In this document: in pieces, positions 57,309 through 64,000 of the stretch
Position numbering within the stretch: position 1 is the stretch's first letter
How the letters are laid out: the number at the start of each line of letters is the position of its first letter
Assembly: GCF_006715095.1 (NCBI RefSeq)
Contig: NZ_VFMO01000001.1
Coordinates: 3,162,001 to 3,226,000, forward strand
DNA: 64,000 bases
Reading direction: 5' to 3'
Source of the DNA: Yimella lutea
Lineage (GTDB): Bacteria > Actinomycetota > Actinomycetes > Actinomycetales > Dermatophilaceae
Position numbers and translations under genes: made by a program
Notes under the pieces: generated by a model
What the model saw: only the letters and a program-made list of their open reading frames with translations
Database searches by the model: none
What the model was told of the DNA's origin: nothing

Positions 57309-58327
57309 GGGTGGTCCACGCGATCCGGTCGGGCAACTTCGCCGGAGTCGAACGCCATGTGCTCAGTTTGGCCATCACCCAGCGGCAGCGCGGTGACGAG
57401 GTGACGGTCATAGGTGGCGATGCCTCGCGGATGCAGGCCCCATTGGCCGAGGCCGGCGCACGGTTCACCCCGGCGACGACCACCTTCGACGTCGTCCACG
57501 CGTTGGCACGGCTGCGCAGTTGGGGCCCCGACGTGATCAATGCGCACATGACGGCTGCGGAGACGGCGGCAGTGATTACCGGGCTCGCCCCCGGCGCGGC
57601 ACCGATCGTCGCCACCCGGCACTTCGCGACGCATCGCGGCAGCAGGCCGGCGCTCCGACCGATCCTGCGCCTCGGTACACGCCGCTTGGCCGCACAGATC
57701 GCGGTGAGCGACTTCGTTGCAGCGCACATCGATGGGCCATCCACCGTCGTCCACTCCGGCGTGCCGGTGCGACCGCACTCCGACGTGCCACGCGAACGCA
57801 CCGTGCTGGTCGTGCAGCGGTTGGAGCCGGAGAAGCTCACCGACCTCACGTTGAGCGCGTTCTCGCGCTCGGGCCTTGCCGCCGAAGGCTGGCGGCTGGA
57901 GTTGGTGGGCGACGGCGCCTTGCGTAACGACCTGCAGGACAACGCTGTTCGGCTCGGTATCGCCGGAGCCACAACCTTCCTCGGGCACCGCTCCGACGTG
58001 CCCGACCGGATGGATGCGGCCTCGATCCTCGTAGCGCCCACCGCCTCCGAGGCGCTGGGCCTGACCGTCCTGGAAGCGATGGCCGGTGGCCTGCCGGTGG
58101 TCGCATCGGCGTCCGGCGGCCACCTGGAGACCGTCGGATCCGCCTCGGATGCAGCGATGTTCCCGGCGGGTGACGTCGACGCTGCCGCCCGGCTGCTGCG
58201 CGAGCTCGCCGCCGACGACACCCGACGCGTTGCCTATGGCGCGGACCTGCGCGCGATCCAACGCGAGCGCTTCACCATCGAGGCCCAAGCCGAGGCCACC
58301 GACGCCGTCTACCGGAGCGTGCTGTGA
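57305..58327 (+). CDS. Glycosyltransferase family 4 protein
   Basis: A 340-residue GT4 enzyme. The start VRVVHAIRSGNFAGVERHVLSLA carries the glycine/acceptor loop, NAHMTAAETAAVITG follows, then VLVVQRLEPEKLTDLTLSAF, ELVGDGALR and the donor site PTASEALGLTVLEAMAGGLPVVASA. It is translationally coupled to both neighbours (GTGA overlaps), and so belongs to the 53917-59463 operon. Specificity unknown. Confidence 0.87.
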   Translation: MRVVHAIRSGNFAGVERHVLSLAITQRQRGDEVTVIGGDASRMQAPLAEAGARFTPATTTFDVVHALARLRSWGPDVINAHMTAAETAAVITGLAPGAAPIVATRHFATHRGSRPALRPILRLGTRRLAAQIAVSDFVAAHIDGPSTVVHSGVPVRPHSDVPRERTVLVVQRLEPEKLTDLTLSAFSRSGLAAEGWRLELVGDGALRNDLQDNAVRLGIAGATTFLGHRSDVPDRMDAASILVAPTASEALGLTVLEAMAGGLPVVASASGGHLETVGSASDAAMFPAGDVDAAARLLRELAADDTRRVAYGADLRAIQRERFTIEAQAEATDAVYRSVL

Positions 58328-59463
58328 CCGCACACGACCTCGTGGTGATCTCGTTGGAGGCATGGGACGAGGTCTGGCGCCGCAACCAACACCTCGTGCA
58401 CCGCCTGCTTCTCACCGACCCCGCGCTGCGCGTGCTCTGGGTCGAGCCGAGCGTCGACCCGCTCCACGCCGCCCGCTCGGGTCGACGCCCACGACCCGGA
58501 CGCGCACTGCGTCCGGGCCCGAGCCTGCCGGGCGAGAACGGCACCAGAATCCTCCTGCTCGAGCCCACCAAGCTCCTCCCCCGCAAAATCGATCGCGGAC
58601 AGGATCTGCGGTGGGCCCGCCACATCGCGCAGACGGCGAGGCGCATCGGTTTCGAACGTCCTCTGCTGTGGGTGAACGACCCACGGGGCGCAGACGTGCT
58701 CGACGCGACGGGTTGGCCGGCGATCTACGACATCACCGATGACTGGCTGCAAGCGGATCGCACCGCTGCGGAGTTGGCGCGATTGCATCAGCACGAGTCA
58801 CTGCTGCTCGACCGGTGCGCGCAGATCGTCGTGTGCTCGCCCGCGCTCGAACGCACCAAGCAACGCGCCGGTCGCACCACCCTCATCCCGAACGCCGTTG
58901 ATCCGGAGACCTACCGCCGACCCGCACCGCGCCCACATGATCTCCCGGTCGGCGCCAACGCCGTATACGTCGGGACGCTGCACACCGACCGCATCGATGT
59001 GTCCCTGGCCATCAGGACAGCAGAGCGTCTCGCCGGCCGTGCGACGCTCACCCTCGTGGGACCGAACCTTCTTACGCCCGACGACCGCACCCGCCTCGAG
59101 AGGGCAGGAGTGGTGCTCCTAGGGCAAAAACCGGTGATGGATGTGCCCGCCTATCTCCAGCACGCTGACGTGCTCGTCGTGCCACACCTGGTCAACGCAT
59201 TTACCGACAGTCTCGACCCGATCAAGGTCTACGAATACGCGGCGGTCGGTCGACCGGTGGTGAGCACAAACGTCGCCGGCTTCCGGGATGCGCGTGACGA
59301 TCGCGTGACGATCGCCGACGGCGAAGCATTCGCAGATGCTGTTGCCTTGGCGGTGCCCGGCCGGTGGCGGTTCTCCGATCGAGCAGACCGGCCGGTGCCG
59401 TCGTGGGACGACCGGGCACGCCAGATGGCGAGTGTTATCTCCGCTGCCACGGGCTGGACGTAA
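58324..59463 (+). CDS. GT-B glycosyltransferase (GT4/GT1-like, WcaC/TuaH type)
   Basis: A 379-residue GT-B protein. VVISLEAWDEVWRRNQHLVHRLL, YDITDDWLQ, VVCSPALERTKQRAG, LIPNAVDPETY, AVYVGTLHTDRIDVSLAIRTAERL and SLDPIKVYEYAAVGRPVVSTNVAGF match the TuaH-like group. In these the donor site is reduced to K(V/L)YEY. It is the last gene of the operon; the following 64 bp contain no obvious hairpin before the convergent PqqD-like gene. Confidence 0.84.
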   Translation: MTAHDLVVISLEAWDEVWRRNQHLVHRLLLTDPALRVLWVEPSVDPLHAARSGRRPRPGRALRPGPSLPGENGTRILLLEPTKLLPRKIDRGQDLRWARHIAQTARRIGFERPLLWVNDPRGADVLDATGWPAIYDITDDWLQADRTAAELARLHQHESLLLDRCAQIVVCSPALERTKQRAGRTTLIPNAVDPETYRRPAPRPHDLPVGANAVYVGTLHTDRIDVSLAIRTAERLAGRATLTLVGPNLLTPDDRTRLERAGVVLLGQKPVMDVPAYLQHADVLVVPHLVNAFTDSLDPIKVYEYAAVGRPVVSTNVAGFRDARDDRVTIADGEAFADAVALAVPGRWRFSDRADRPVPSWDDRARQMASVISAATGWT

Positions 59464-59527
59464 GGGCGGAGACGATGGAGCCGGTCAGAAACGGTCACTG
59501 CCCTCGCGTCCAGGCTCCAGCGCGACA

Positions 59528-59791
59528 TCACCGCTCTCGCAGGATCCCCACTGCAAGCAGTTCCACGACGAATCGGTCGACCTCAGGCGCGAGTTCACTC
59601 GGTGGCATGTCGTAGTGAGCCGCCAGGTCGCGGATCAGACCTTCGCGCGACGTCCCTGCCTGACATGCCCCCCAAATAGCCGCCGCAGTCTCGTTCATCG
59701 CCATCAACGGGCCGTCCGGCAGCTTCGCAACGTAAAAAGTGTCGTCGGTGCATACCCAGCCGACACGTTCACCAATCACAAGGTCAGCCAC
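59528..59791 (-). CDS. PqqD-like protein (RRE fold)
   Basis: An 87-residue PqqD-family protein. The winged-helix-like RRE pattern is visible: VGWVCTDDTFYVAKLPDGPLMAMNETAAAIW, then REGLIRDLAAHYDMPPSELAPEVDRFVVELLAVGIL. In RiPP pathways this fold binds precursor peptides; stand-alone copies also occur in polysaccharide loci with no known partner. I chose GTG 59791, which overlaps the end of the upstream nucleotidyltransferase gene by 8 nt; GTG 59779 is possible. A longer ORF to 59974 would overlap that gene heavily. Confidence 0.75.
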   Translation of the reverse strand: MADLVIGERVGWVCTDDTFYVAKLPDGPLMAMNETAAAIWGACQAGTSREGLIRDLAAHYDMPPSELAPEVDRFVVELLAVGILRER

Positions 59792-60662
59792 GTCGTGACC
59801 GCCCGCGCCACCATGTCCAACTCTCCTGCCCTGCTTTCGATGCGCGCCGGATCGTCTCCGCAACAATCTCCGACCGTGTCGGCTGCCGTCCCAAGCGATG
59901 AGACAAATCATCGATATTGACGCGCGGCGCACGTGCGATGATCCGAATCCGCTGCCGCCACGAGTGCGCTGCACGGTACCGTCCCAACCACTCGGCAGTG
60001 CGGCTCCCGTCCTGCGTCACCGCGCTCCAGAGGGTGTAGTCAGGCTCCCTGCTGAAATCAGCGAGATGTCCCGTCGCTGCCGCGAAGGCCACCTGAGCCT
60101 GAAGTTGCCCAACACAGCGCTCGATCACCGCGGGATCGATGCCCGGCTCTACGATCCAGCGCTGGACGGGGTCGCCGACGCCCGACCTGGCGGCATTCAG
60201 GATCAGAATCGTGGCCTGCATCGGCAAGGATGGAACAGAACCGGTCGCCCCCGCGAGCTGGCGGGGTTGTCGTTCCTTCCACAGCAGTTCGAACGCTTCA
60301 TCGGCGGGGAGGTTGATGCCGGGAAACCAGCGATGTAGATCGAAGTAACCCCACAAGTCGTGCAAGTACGTCTGTGCATGCTCGAACGGCGACCCATTCG
60401 CGAAGGTGCTGTGGATCCGCCAGCCACGGGCACGTAGCGCCGTGTCGAGCCGGCTGACGTGGGCCGGGCGGACCAACGCATCGACGTCTGAGCCAGGTGC
60501 TTGTCTCGGGCTGAGGCGAGAATCGACAGCCTCGCCTTTGATGTGCAGCAACTGAGCGCCCGCATCATCTGCGATGAGCTGCACCGCCGCTCTGCCGAGG
60601 ACCACACGGACGCCGGAAGGCGCCTCCACCCGCTGTACACCGGTCCCACTCTGCATCGTCAT
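59784..60662 (-). CDS. Uncharacterised nucleotidyltransferase family protein (NTP_transf_5-like)
   Basis: A 292-residue protein resembling the putative nucleotidyltransferases of the NTP_transf_5 group. AGAQLLHIKGEAVDSRL is followed by PGSDVDALVRPAHVSRLDTALRARGW: the SDVD dyad is the expected metal-binding pair of the polymerase-beta fold. The segment YFDLHRWFPGI is also typical. The C-terminal 100 residues are helical and basic. ATG 60662 follows a TAGGCT box by 7 nt. It forms a two-gene unit with the PqqD-like gene; such pairs, often with an HPr-kinase-like gene, are known near exopolysaccharide loci, but the reaction is unknown. Confidence 0.75.
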   Translation of the reverse strand: MTMQSGTGVQRVEAPSGVRVVLGRAAVQLIADDAGAQLLHIKGEAVDSRLSPRQAPGSDVDALVRPAHVSRLDTALRARGWRIHSTFANGSPFEHAQTYLHDLWGYFDLHRWFPGINLPADEAFELLWKERQPRQLAGATGSVPSLPMQATILILNAARSGVGDPVQRWIVEPGIDPAVIERCVGQLQAQVAFAAATGHLADFSREPDYTLWSAVTQDGSRTAEWLGRYRAAHSWRQRIRIIARAPRVNIDDLSHRLGRQPTRSEIVAETIRRASKAGQESWTWWRGRSRRG

Positions 60663-60732
60663 CGGATGCAGCCTAACCCCGGTGGCCAGCGACGCGTCTG
60701 GTCTCCGTTCTGCCCACTTCGTGCTGTTCCGT

Positions 60733-60761
60733 TGCCTAGTCCCTACCAGGGGTCTACTATC
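60733..60761 (+). promoter_or_regulatory. Sigma-A-type promoter of the Tat-exported protein gene
   Basis: TTGCCT (60733-60738) and TACTAT (60756-60761) are separated by exactly 17 bp, about 80 bp upstream of the ATG at 60840. This is one of the few places in the window with a recognisable -35 as well as -10 element. Unlike many genes here, this one therefore has a long leader with an RBS. Confidence 0.55.
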
Positions 60762-60839
60762 GGGCTCGGAGAGTCGAAGTCCCGGGGGGGCCACCGATCC
60801 GACTCGGCACGACCAACGTCGACTCTGAAGGTGGGAATC

Positions 60840-61352
60840 ATGAGTAGAAGCAAGACCGACGGCACCGTCACTCGGCGCAATGTAGCGACATCCGCAGCGT
60901 GGGCAGTGCCCGCCGTCGCGCTCGTGTCAGCTGCGCCCAATGCCGCCGCGTCGGTGCCGTGTGTGCCGACCTTCAGTTTCGGTGGCAACAGTTGTAAGTG
61001 CCCTGGGCAGTCGACCGACCAGTCGTGGGGGTATTACCTGCAGATCTGCGCGACCGTGAACGGGTGTACTGGTCCGGGCGGCGCGACCAAACTTTATATC
61101 TGGGACGTGACGAACAACGCTAAGAAGAAGCTGATACCGAGTGGGGCCAGTTTCCCGCTGGTTCTCGACATCGGAACCGGCAGTGCCTGCAGTACTGGAT
61201 ACCTCCTCTTCAACAGTGAGAGCAGCGCATCGAAGATCCGCTTTCAGTACAGCTTCGCTGCCAACGGAAGCGGCGCTCAATGGAGCAGCGACATCGATGC
61301 TCCGCCCAACTGCGGAACTAACGCCAGCGGCGGCTGCCTGCCGCCACGTTAG
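60840..61352 (+). CDS. Tat-exported protein of unknown function, cysteine-containing
   Basis: A 170-residue secreted protein. The twin-arginine signal is TRRNVATSAAWAVPAVALVSAAPNAAAS (given in part: TRRN, then AWAVPAVALVSAAP), cleaved near residue 37. The mature domain is about 130 residues, beta-rich, with six to eight cysteines (VPCVPTF, NSCKCPG, QICATVNGCTG, SACSTGY, PPNCGTN, GGCLPP) that could form disulfides. I do not recognise the family. Its RBS is GAAGGTGGGA. It is divergent from the PqqD/nucleotidyltransferase pair, and a protein with a similar signal peptide is encoded at 62825-63550. Confidence 0.75.
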   Translation: MSRSKTDGTVTRRNVATSAAWAVPAVALVSAAPNAAASVPCVPTFSFGGNSCKCPGQSTDQSWGYYLQICATVNGCTGPGGATKLYIWDVTNNAKKKLIPSGASFPLVLDIGTGSACSTGYLLFNSESSASKIRFQYSFAANGSGAQWSSDIDAPPNCGTNASGGCLPPR

Positions 61353-61383
61353 GTGAGTCGGCGCAGCGAGAGACGCGCCACAG

Positions 61384-61424
61384 CAGGTAAGCGGCCCCAC
61401 CGACAGGTCGGGGCCGCTTACCTG
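61384..61424. terminator. Bidirectional terminator between the Tat-protein gene and icd
   Basis: A perfect 15-bp stem (CAGGTAAGCGGCCCC and its complement) with an 11-nt loop, in the 83-bp gap between two convergent genes. High stem stability suggests it terminates both transcripts. Confidence 0.8.
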
Positions 61425-61435
61425 TGTCAGCGAAA

Positions 61436-62659
61436 TCAGGCGGCGCTCATCGCCTTCTGCAGGTTTTCGTCGATCGCGGCGAGGAACTCCTCGGTGGTGA
61501 GGAACGCCTGGTCCTTTCCGACGAGCAGCGCGAGGTCCTTGGTCATCTTGCCTTCCTCGACCGTCTCGACGCAGACGCGCTCAAGCGTCTCGGCGAATTT
61601 GGTGACCTCCGGGGTCTCGTCGAGTTCCCCGCGCTTGGCGATGCCACGCGTCCAGGCGAAAATCGACGCGATCGGGTTGGTCGAGGTCGCCTTTCCCTGC
61701 TGGTGCTGACGGTAGTGGCGGGTGACCGTGCCGTGCGCGGCCTCGGCTTCCACCGTCTTGCCGTCAGGGGTCATGAGCACCGAGGTCATCAGGCCCAGCG
61801 AACCGAAGCCCTGGGCCACGATGTCGGACTGCACGTCGCCGTCGTAGTTCTTGCACGCCCAGACGTAACCGCCCTCCCACTTCAGCGCTGCCGCGACCAT
61901 GTCATCGATCAGTCGGTGCTCGTAGGTGAGGCCGAGCTCGTCGAACTTCTCCTTGAACTCGGTGTCGAAGATGCGCTGGAAGATGTCCTTGAACGCGCCG
62001 TCGTACGCCTTGAGGATGGTGTTCTTGGTCGACAGGTAGACCGGCACCTCGCGCTGCAGGCCGTAGTTGAACGACGCGCGGGCGAAGTCCTCGATGGATT
62101 TGTTGTAGTTGTACATACCCATCGCGACGCCGCCGTCCTCACCGAACTCGGCGACCTCGAGCTCCATCGGCTCGCTGCCGTCGGCCGGGGTGTAGGTGAT
62201 CGTCACCTTGCCCTTGCCGGGCACCTTGAAGTTCTGCGCCTTGTACTGGTCACCGTGCGCGTGACGGCCGATGATGATCGGCTTGGTCCAGCCCGGCACC
62301 AGACGCGGGATGTTGCTGATGATGATCGGCTCGCGGAAGATCACGCCGCCGAGGATGTTGCGGATCGTGCCGTTGGGGCTCTTCCACATCTCCTTGAGGC
62401 CGAACTCCTCGACGCGGGCCTCGTCCGGGGTGATCGTCGCGCACTTGACGCCGACGCCGTACTGCTTGATCGCGTTCGCTGCGTCGACGGTGATCTGGTC
62501 GTCGGTCGCGTCGCGCGACTCCATACCCAGGTCGTAGTACTTCAGATCGATGTCGAGGTACGGGTGGATCAGGCGGTCCTTGATGAAGGTCCAGATGATC
62601 CGCGTCATCTCGTCACCGTCGAGTTCGACGATGGGGTTCTTGACCTTGATCTTCTCCAT
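61436..62659 (-). CDS. icd: NADP-dependent isocitrate dehydrogenase
   Basis: TCA-cycle enzyme oxidising isocitrate to 2-oxoglutarate. The 407-residue homodimeric, eukaryote-like type is shown by [16 protein letters not shown] at the start, [44 protein letters not shown], the catalytic [36 protein letters not shown], and the NADP-binding [12 protein letters not shown]. The ATG is followed by a short leader upstream (about 110 bp to the next hairpin) and no -10 box lies immediately before it. It lies between the two Tat-protein genes, with which no functional link is known. Confidence 0.97.
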   Translation of the reverse strand: MEKIKVKNPIVELDGDEMTRIIWTFIKDRLIHPYLDIDLKYYDLGMESRDATDDQITVDAANAIKQYGVGVKCATITPDEARVEEFGLKEMWKSPNGTIRNILGGVIFREPIIISNIPRLVPGWTKPIIIGRHAHGDQYKAQNFKVPGKGKVTITYTPADGSEPMELEVAEFGEDGGVAMGMYNYNKSIEDFARASFNYGLQREVPVYLSTKNTILKAYDGAFKDIFQRIFDTEFKEKFDELGLTYEHRLIDDMVAAALKWEGGYVWACKNYDGDVQSDIVAQGFGSLGLMTSVLMTPDGKTVEAEAAHGTVTRHYRQHQQGKATSTNPIASIFAWTRGIAKRGELDETPEVTKFAETLERVCVETVEEGKMTKDLALLVGKDQAFLTTEEFLAAIDENLQKAMSAA

Positions 62660-62770
62660 GCGGTTGCTGGCTCCTGAATCGGTGGGGGTACGGCGTTGTT
62701 CGCTCGCAACAGGCTATCCCCGACCGGCAGCTAGCGAACAACCCGGCCGCTACCGGCCGGTCACGTACGC

Positions 62771-62813
62771 AACGACAACGGCACTCCAAGCGCCTTGGAG
62801 TGCCGTTGTCGTT
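62771..62813. terminator. Very long perfect hairpin downstream of the second Tat-protein gene
   Basis: A perfect 20-bp stem with a 3-nt CGC loop, 11 nt after the stop of the Tat-protein gene at 62825 and about 110 bp upstream of icd. Its length and perfection exceed other hairpins here. It should terminate the Tat-protein transcript before icd; there is no T-run. Confidence 0.75.
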
Positions 62814-62824
62814 GTACACGTCGG

Positions 62825-63550
62825 TTAGGAGGCAGCGACGCTGACGGCAGTGTCTGCCGTGCTCACGCCGTCGCTGCCCGACGCACTCCGCGCCTGCGGC
62901 GCGCGGTTGCCGGTGTAAGGACCCAGCGTTCCATTGCGTCGCTCGAAGGTCAGGTCCACAGCAGGCTGCGACCCAACGCCATCCTGGTCGATCGTGATTG
63001 ACCGTTGCGTCCAATAGGTGACGTTGTTACAGCGGTCGCTCGGTTGGGTGAAGGTTGCCGTCACGTGGAAACCACCCAGGCGGAGTCTGCCGTCGGCGCT
63101 GACACTCGCCGGGTCGATCGAGCACGTGTAGGTAAAAACATAGGGCGTGTACACGAAGCCGTCCGCCTTTATCGTCGGAGTGCCGCGGACCGGGCCGGAC
63201 CAACACGTCGACGAGTGCCCGATGTTCGTTGCCCAGGTAGCGGTCTGGTTGCCGATGATCCAATATGTGAGGACCGCGTTCGAGATCACAGCCGTCGACT
63301 GCACGTCGTACAGGTATAGGCCGTAGGGAGCACCATCTGGCCCGTTGCCGTTGAGCGTTGAGTTCACCTCGAGGGTGTACTTGCAGCTACCTAGAGACCT
63401 GGACGAATTCAGCACCCAGCCGTTGATTCCCGGATCGATCCGGAGTGAGGCCGCGGCGGGGGGCGCGGCACTTGCGAGTGCCACAACTGGCGCAGCCCAA
63501 GCCATCCCCTTGGCCACCGTCCGACGGTTCACACTGTTTTCCGAAGTCAT
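62825..63550 (-). CDS. Tat-exported protein of unknown function
   Basis: A 241-residue secreted protein. The twin-arginine signal (NRRTVAKGMAWAAPVVAL, then ASAAPPAAAS) is cleaved near residue 35; its AWAxPVxALxSAAPxAAAS pattern is shared with the protein at 60840. The mature part is beta-strand-rich, with paired cysteines (LGSCKYTLEV, HSSTCWSG, YTCSIDPASV, SDRCNNV) and many Thr/Ser/Asn residues, as in surface adhesin-like domains. The C-terminus is a low-complexity Ser/Ala tail, without an LPxTG or membrane anchor. The RBS GGGGAAAG precedes ATG 63550. The function is unknown. Confidence 0.75.
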   Translation of the reverse strand: MTSENSVNRRTVAKGMAWAAPVVALASAAPPAAASLRIDPGINGWVLNSSRSLGSCKYTLEVNSTLNGNGPDGAPYGLYLYDVQSTAVISNAVLTYWIIGNQTATWATNIGHSSTCWSGPVRGTPTIKADGFVYTPYVFTYTCSIDPASVSADGRLRLGGFHVTATFTQPSDRCNNVTYWTQRSITIDQDGVGSQPAVDLTFERRNGTLGPYTGNRAPQARSASGSDGVSTADTAVSVAAS

Positions 63551-63629
63551 ACTTTCCCCACTAGGTCGTGCCCGCTACATCGTGCGCAGTCGCGCACTCC
63601 CGAATCGGCCAGGCGGCAGGTACGACCCA

Positions 63630-63635
63630 ATTATC
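63630..63635 (-). promoter_or_regulatory. Extended -10 promoter element of the second Tat-protein gene
   Basis: On the minus strand TGTGATAAT is an extended -10 (TG-n-GATAAT), about 80 nt upstream of the ATG at 63550. No good -35 was found at 17 bp. The A+T richness of this short segment stands out from its surroundings. Confidence 0.45.
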
Positions 63636-63670
63636 ACACAACCATGGAGATGCGTCTCGCGGTCGACGAA

Positions 63671-64000
63671 CTAACGGGCACTCTCCACACCCACGGGTGG
63701 TGCCGCGGTCGTGGTCAAGCCCGCACCCGGATCAGTCGAGGCCGACTCCTGCTCAGTGGTCGAGCTCGACGTCCACTGACGGCTCGAGGTGGGAGTCCAT
63801 TGCCTGGTCGAGCTCGGTGTCCACTGCTGGGTCGAGCTCGGTGTCGACTGCTGGCTGGTGCTCGGCGCAACGTACGGGTTGGAGGTCGAGCTCGGCTCCG
63901 CCGCGGAGTTGCTTGCCGCGGCCTCGGTCGAGCTCGCGGACTCCTGGGTCGAGCTCTGCGTGGTTGTGGACGACTGCTCCGCAACGGGATTGGACATCGG
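63671..64000 (-). CDS. C-terminal Ser/Thr-rich part of a protein running off the window
   Basis: The minus-strand frame is open to the last base, so the N-terminal part lies outside. The visible 110 residues are almost entirely Ser, Thr, Gln, Pro and Ala. They include an imperfect repeat of about eight residues (STQQWTPS, STRQWTPT, SSRQWTSS), ending in AAPPVGVESAR. Such tails are linkers or stalks of cell-wall-spanning or O-glycosylated proteins. No sortase signal or transmembrane anchor is present at the end. The parent protein cannot be identified. Confidence 0.6.
   Translation of the reverse strand, partial: PMSNPVAEQSSTTTQSSTQESASSTEAAASNSAAEPSSTSNPYVAPSTSQQSTPSSTQQWTPSSTRQWTPTSSRQWTSSSTTEQESASTDPGAGLTTTAAPPVGVESAR

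Overview
The window is chromosomal DNA of a high-G+C actinobacterium (Actinomycetota). Coding regions have strongly G/C-biased third positions. GTG starts are frequent, and many genes look leaderless: a TANNNT -10 box sits 6-9 nt upstream of the start codon. The gene content points the same way: fused biotin carboxylase/BCCP subunit, the lpdA-deoD-pmmB-add-deoA-cdd neighbourhood also known from mycobacteria, MoxR/DUF58/DUF4129 operon, MgtA-type mannosyltransferase. A Micrococcales member (perhaps Dermacoccaceae) is my best guess, but the family is not proven by the sequence. No rRNA, tRNA, CRISPR, transposase or phage gene was seen.

Layout. 1-3.8 kb: 3' part of an acyl-CoA carboxylase alpha subunit, a TetR regulator, a shortened acetyl-CoA hydrolase-like gene, and a small membrane protein under two CopY/BlaI-type operators. 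3.8-9.8 kb: LpdA-type flavoprotein, purine nucleoside phosphorylase, phosphohexomutase, deoxyribose-phosphate aldolase and a uridine kinase-like enzyme. 9.8-17 kb: membrane protein, DUF4129, DUF4350, MoxR ATPase and DUF58 operon, with SpoIIM-like and RDD membrane proteins. 17.0-17.7 kb: a repeat array built of hairpin elements. 17.7-27 kb: adenosine deaminase, cupin, thymidine phosphorylase, cytidine deaminase and a BMP-type nucleoside ABC transporter. With the 5-9 kb genes this forms a complete route for nucleoside import, deamination, phosphorolysis and pentose-phosphate recovery. 27-32 kb: M20 amidohydrolase, a barnase/barstar-like pair, an acyl-CoA mutase large subunit, dihydroorotate dehydrogenase. 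32-40.6 kb: mannose-1-phosphate guanylyltransferase, MgtA-like mannosyltransferase, succinate dehydrogenase (sdhCAB), a 2H phosphoesterase, trpS, a HAD phosphatase.

40.7-59.5 kb is a large surface-polysaccharide locus: nine glycosyltransferase genes, an OafA-type acyltransferase, UDP-glucuronate decarboxylase (UDP-xylose synthesis), a Wzx-like flippase, a PAP2 phosphatase, a Wzz/BY-kinase fusion and a Wzy-like polymerase/ligase. A five-gene minus-strand block (47.9-53.8 kb) interrupts plus-strand genes. The beginning of a truncated gene lies at its left edge, suggesting the locus was assembled by insertion or rearrangement.

59.5-64 kb: a PqqD-like (RRE-fold) protein paired with a predicted nucleotidyltransferase, two Tat-exported proteins of unknown function on either side of NADP-isocitrate dehydrogenase, and the Ser/Thr-rich C-terminus of a protein running off the window. 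The most interesting candidates for follow-up are the PqqD/nucleotidyltransferase/Tat-protein neighbourhood, the hairpin repeat family with compensating stem changes, the internally deleted acetyl-CoA hydrolase, and the breakpoint in the polysaccharide locus.
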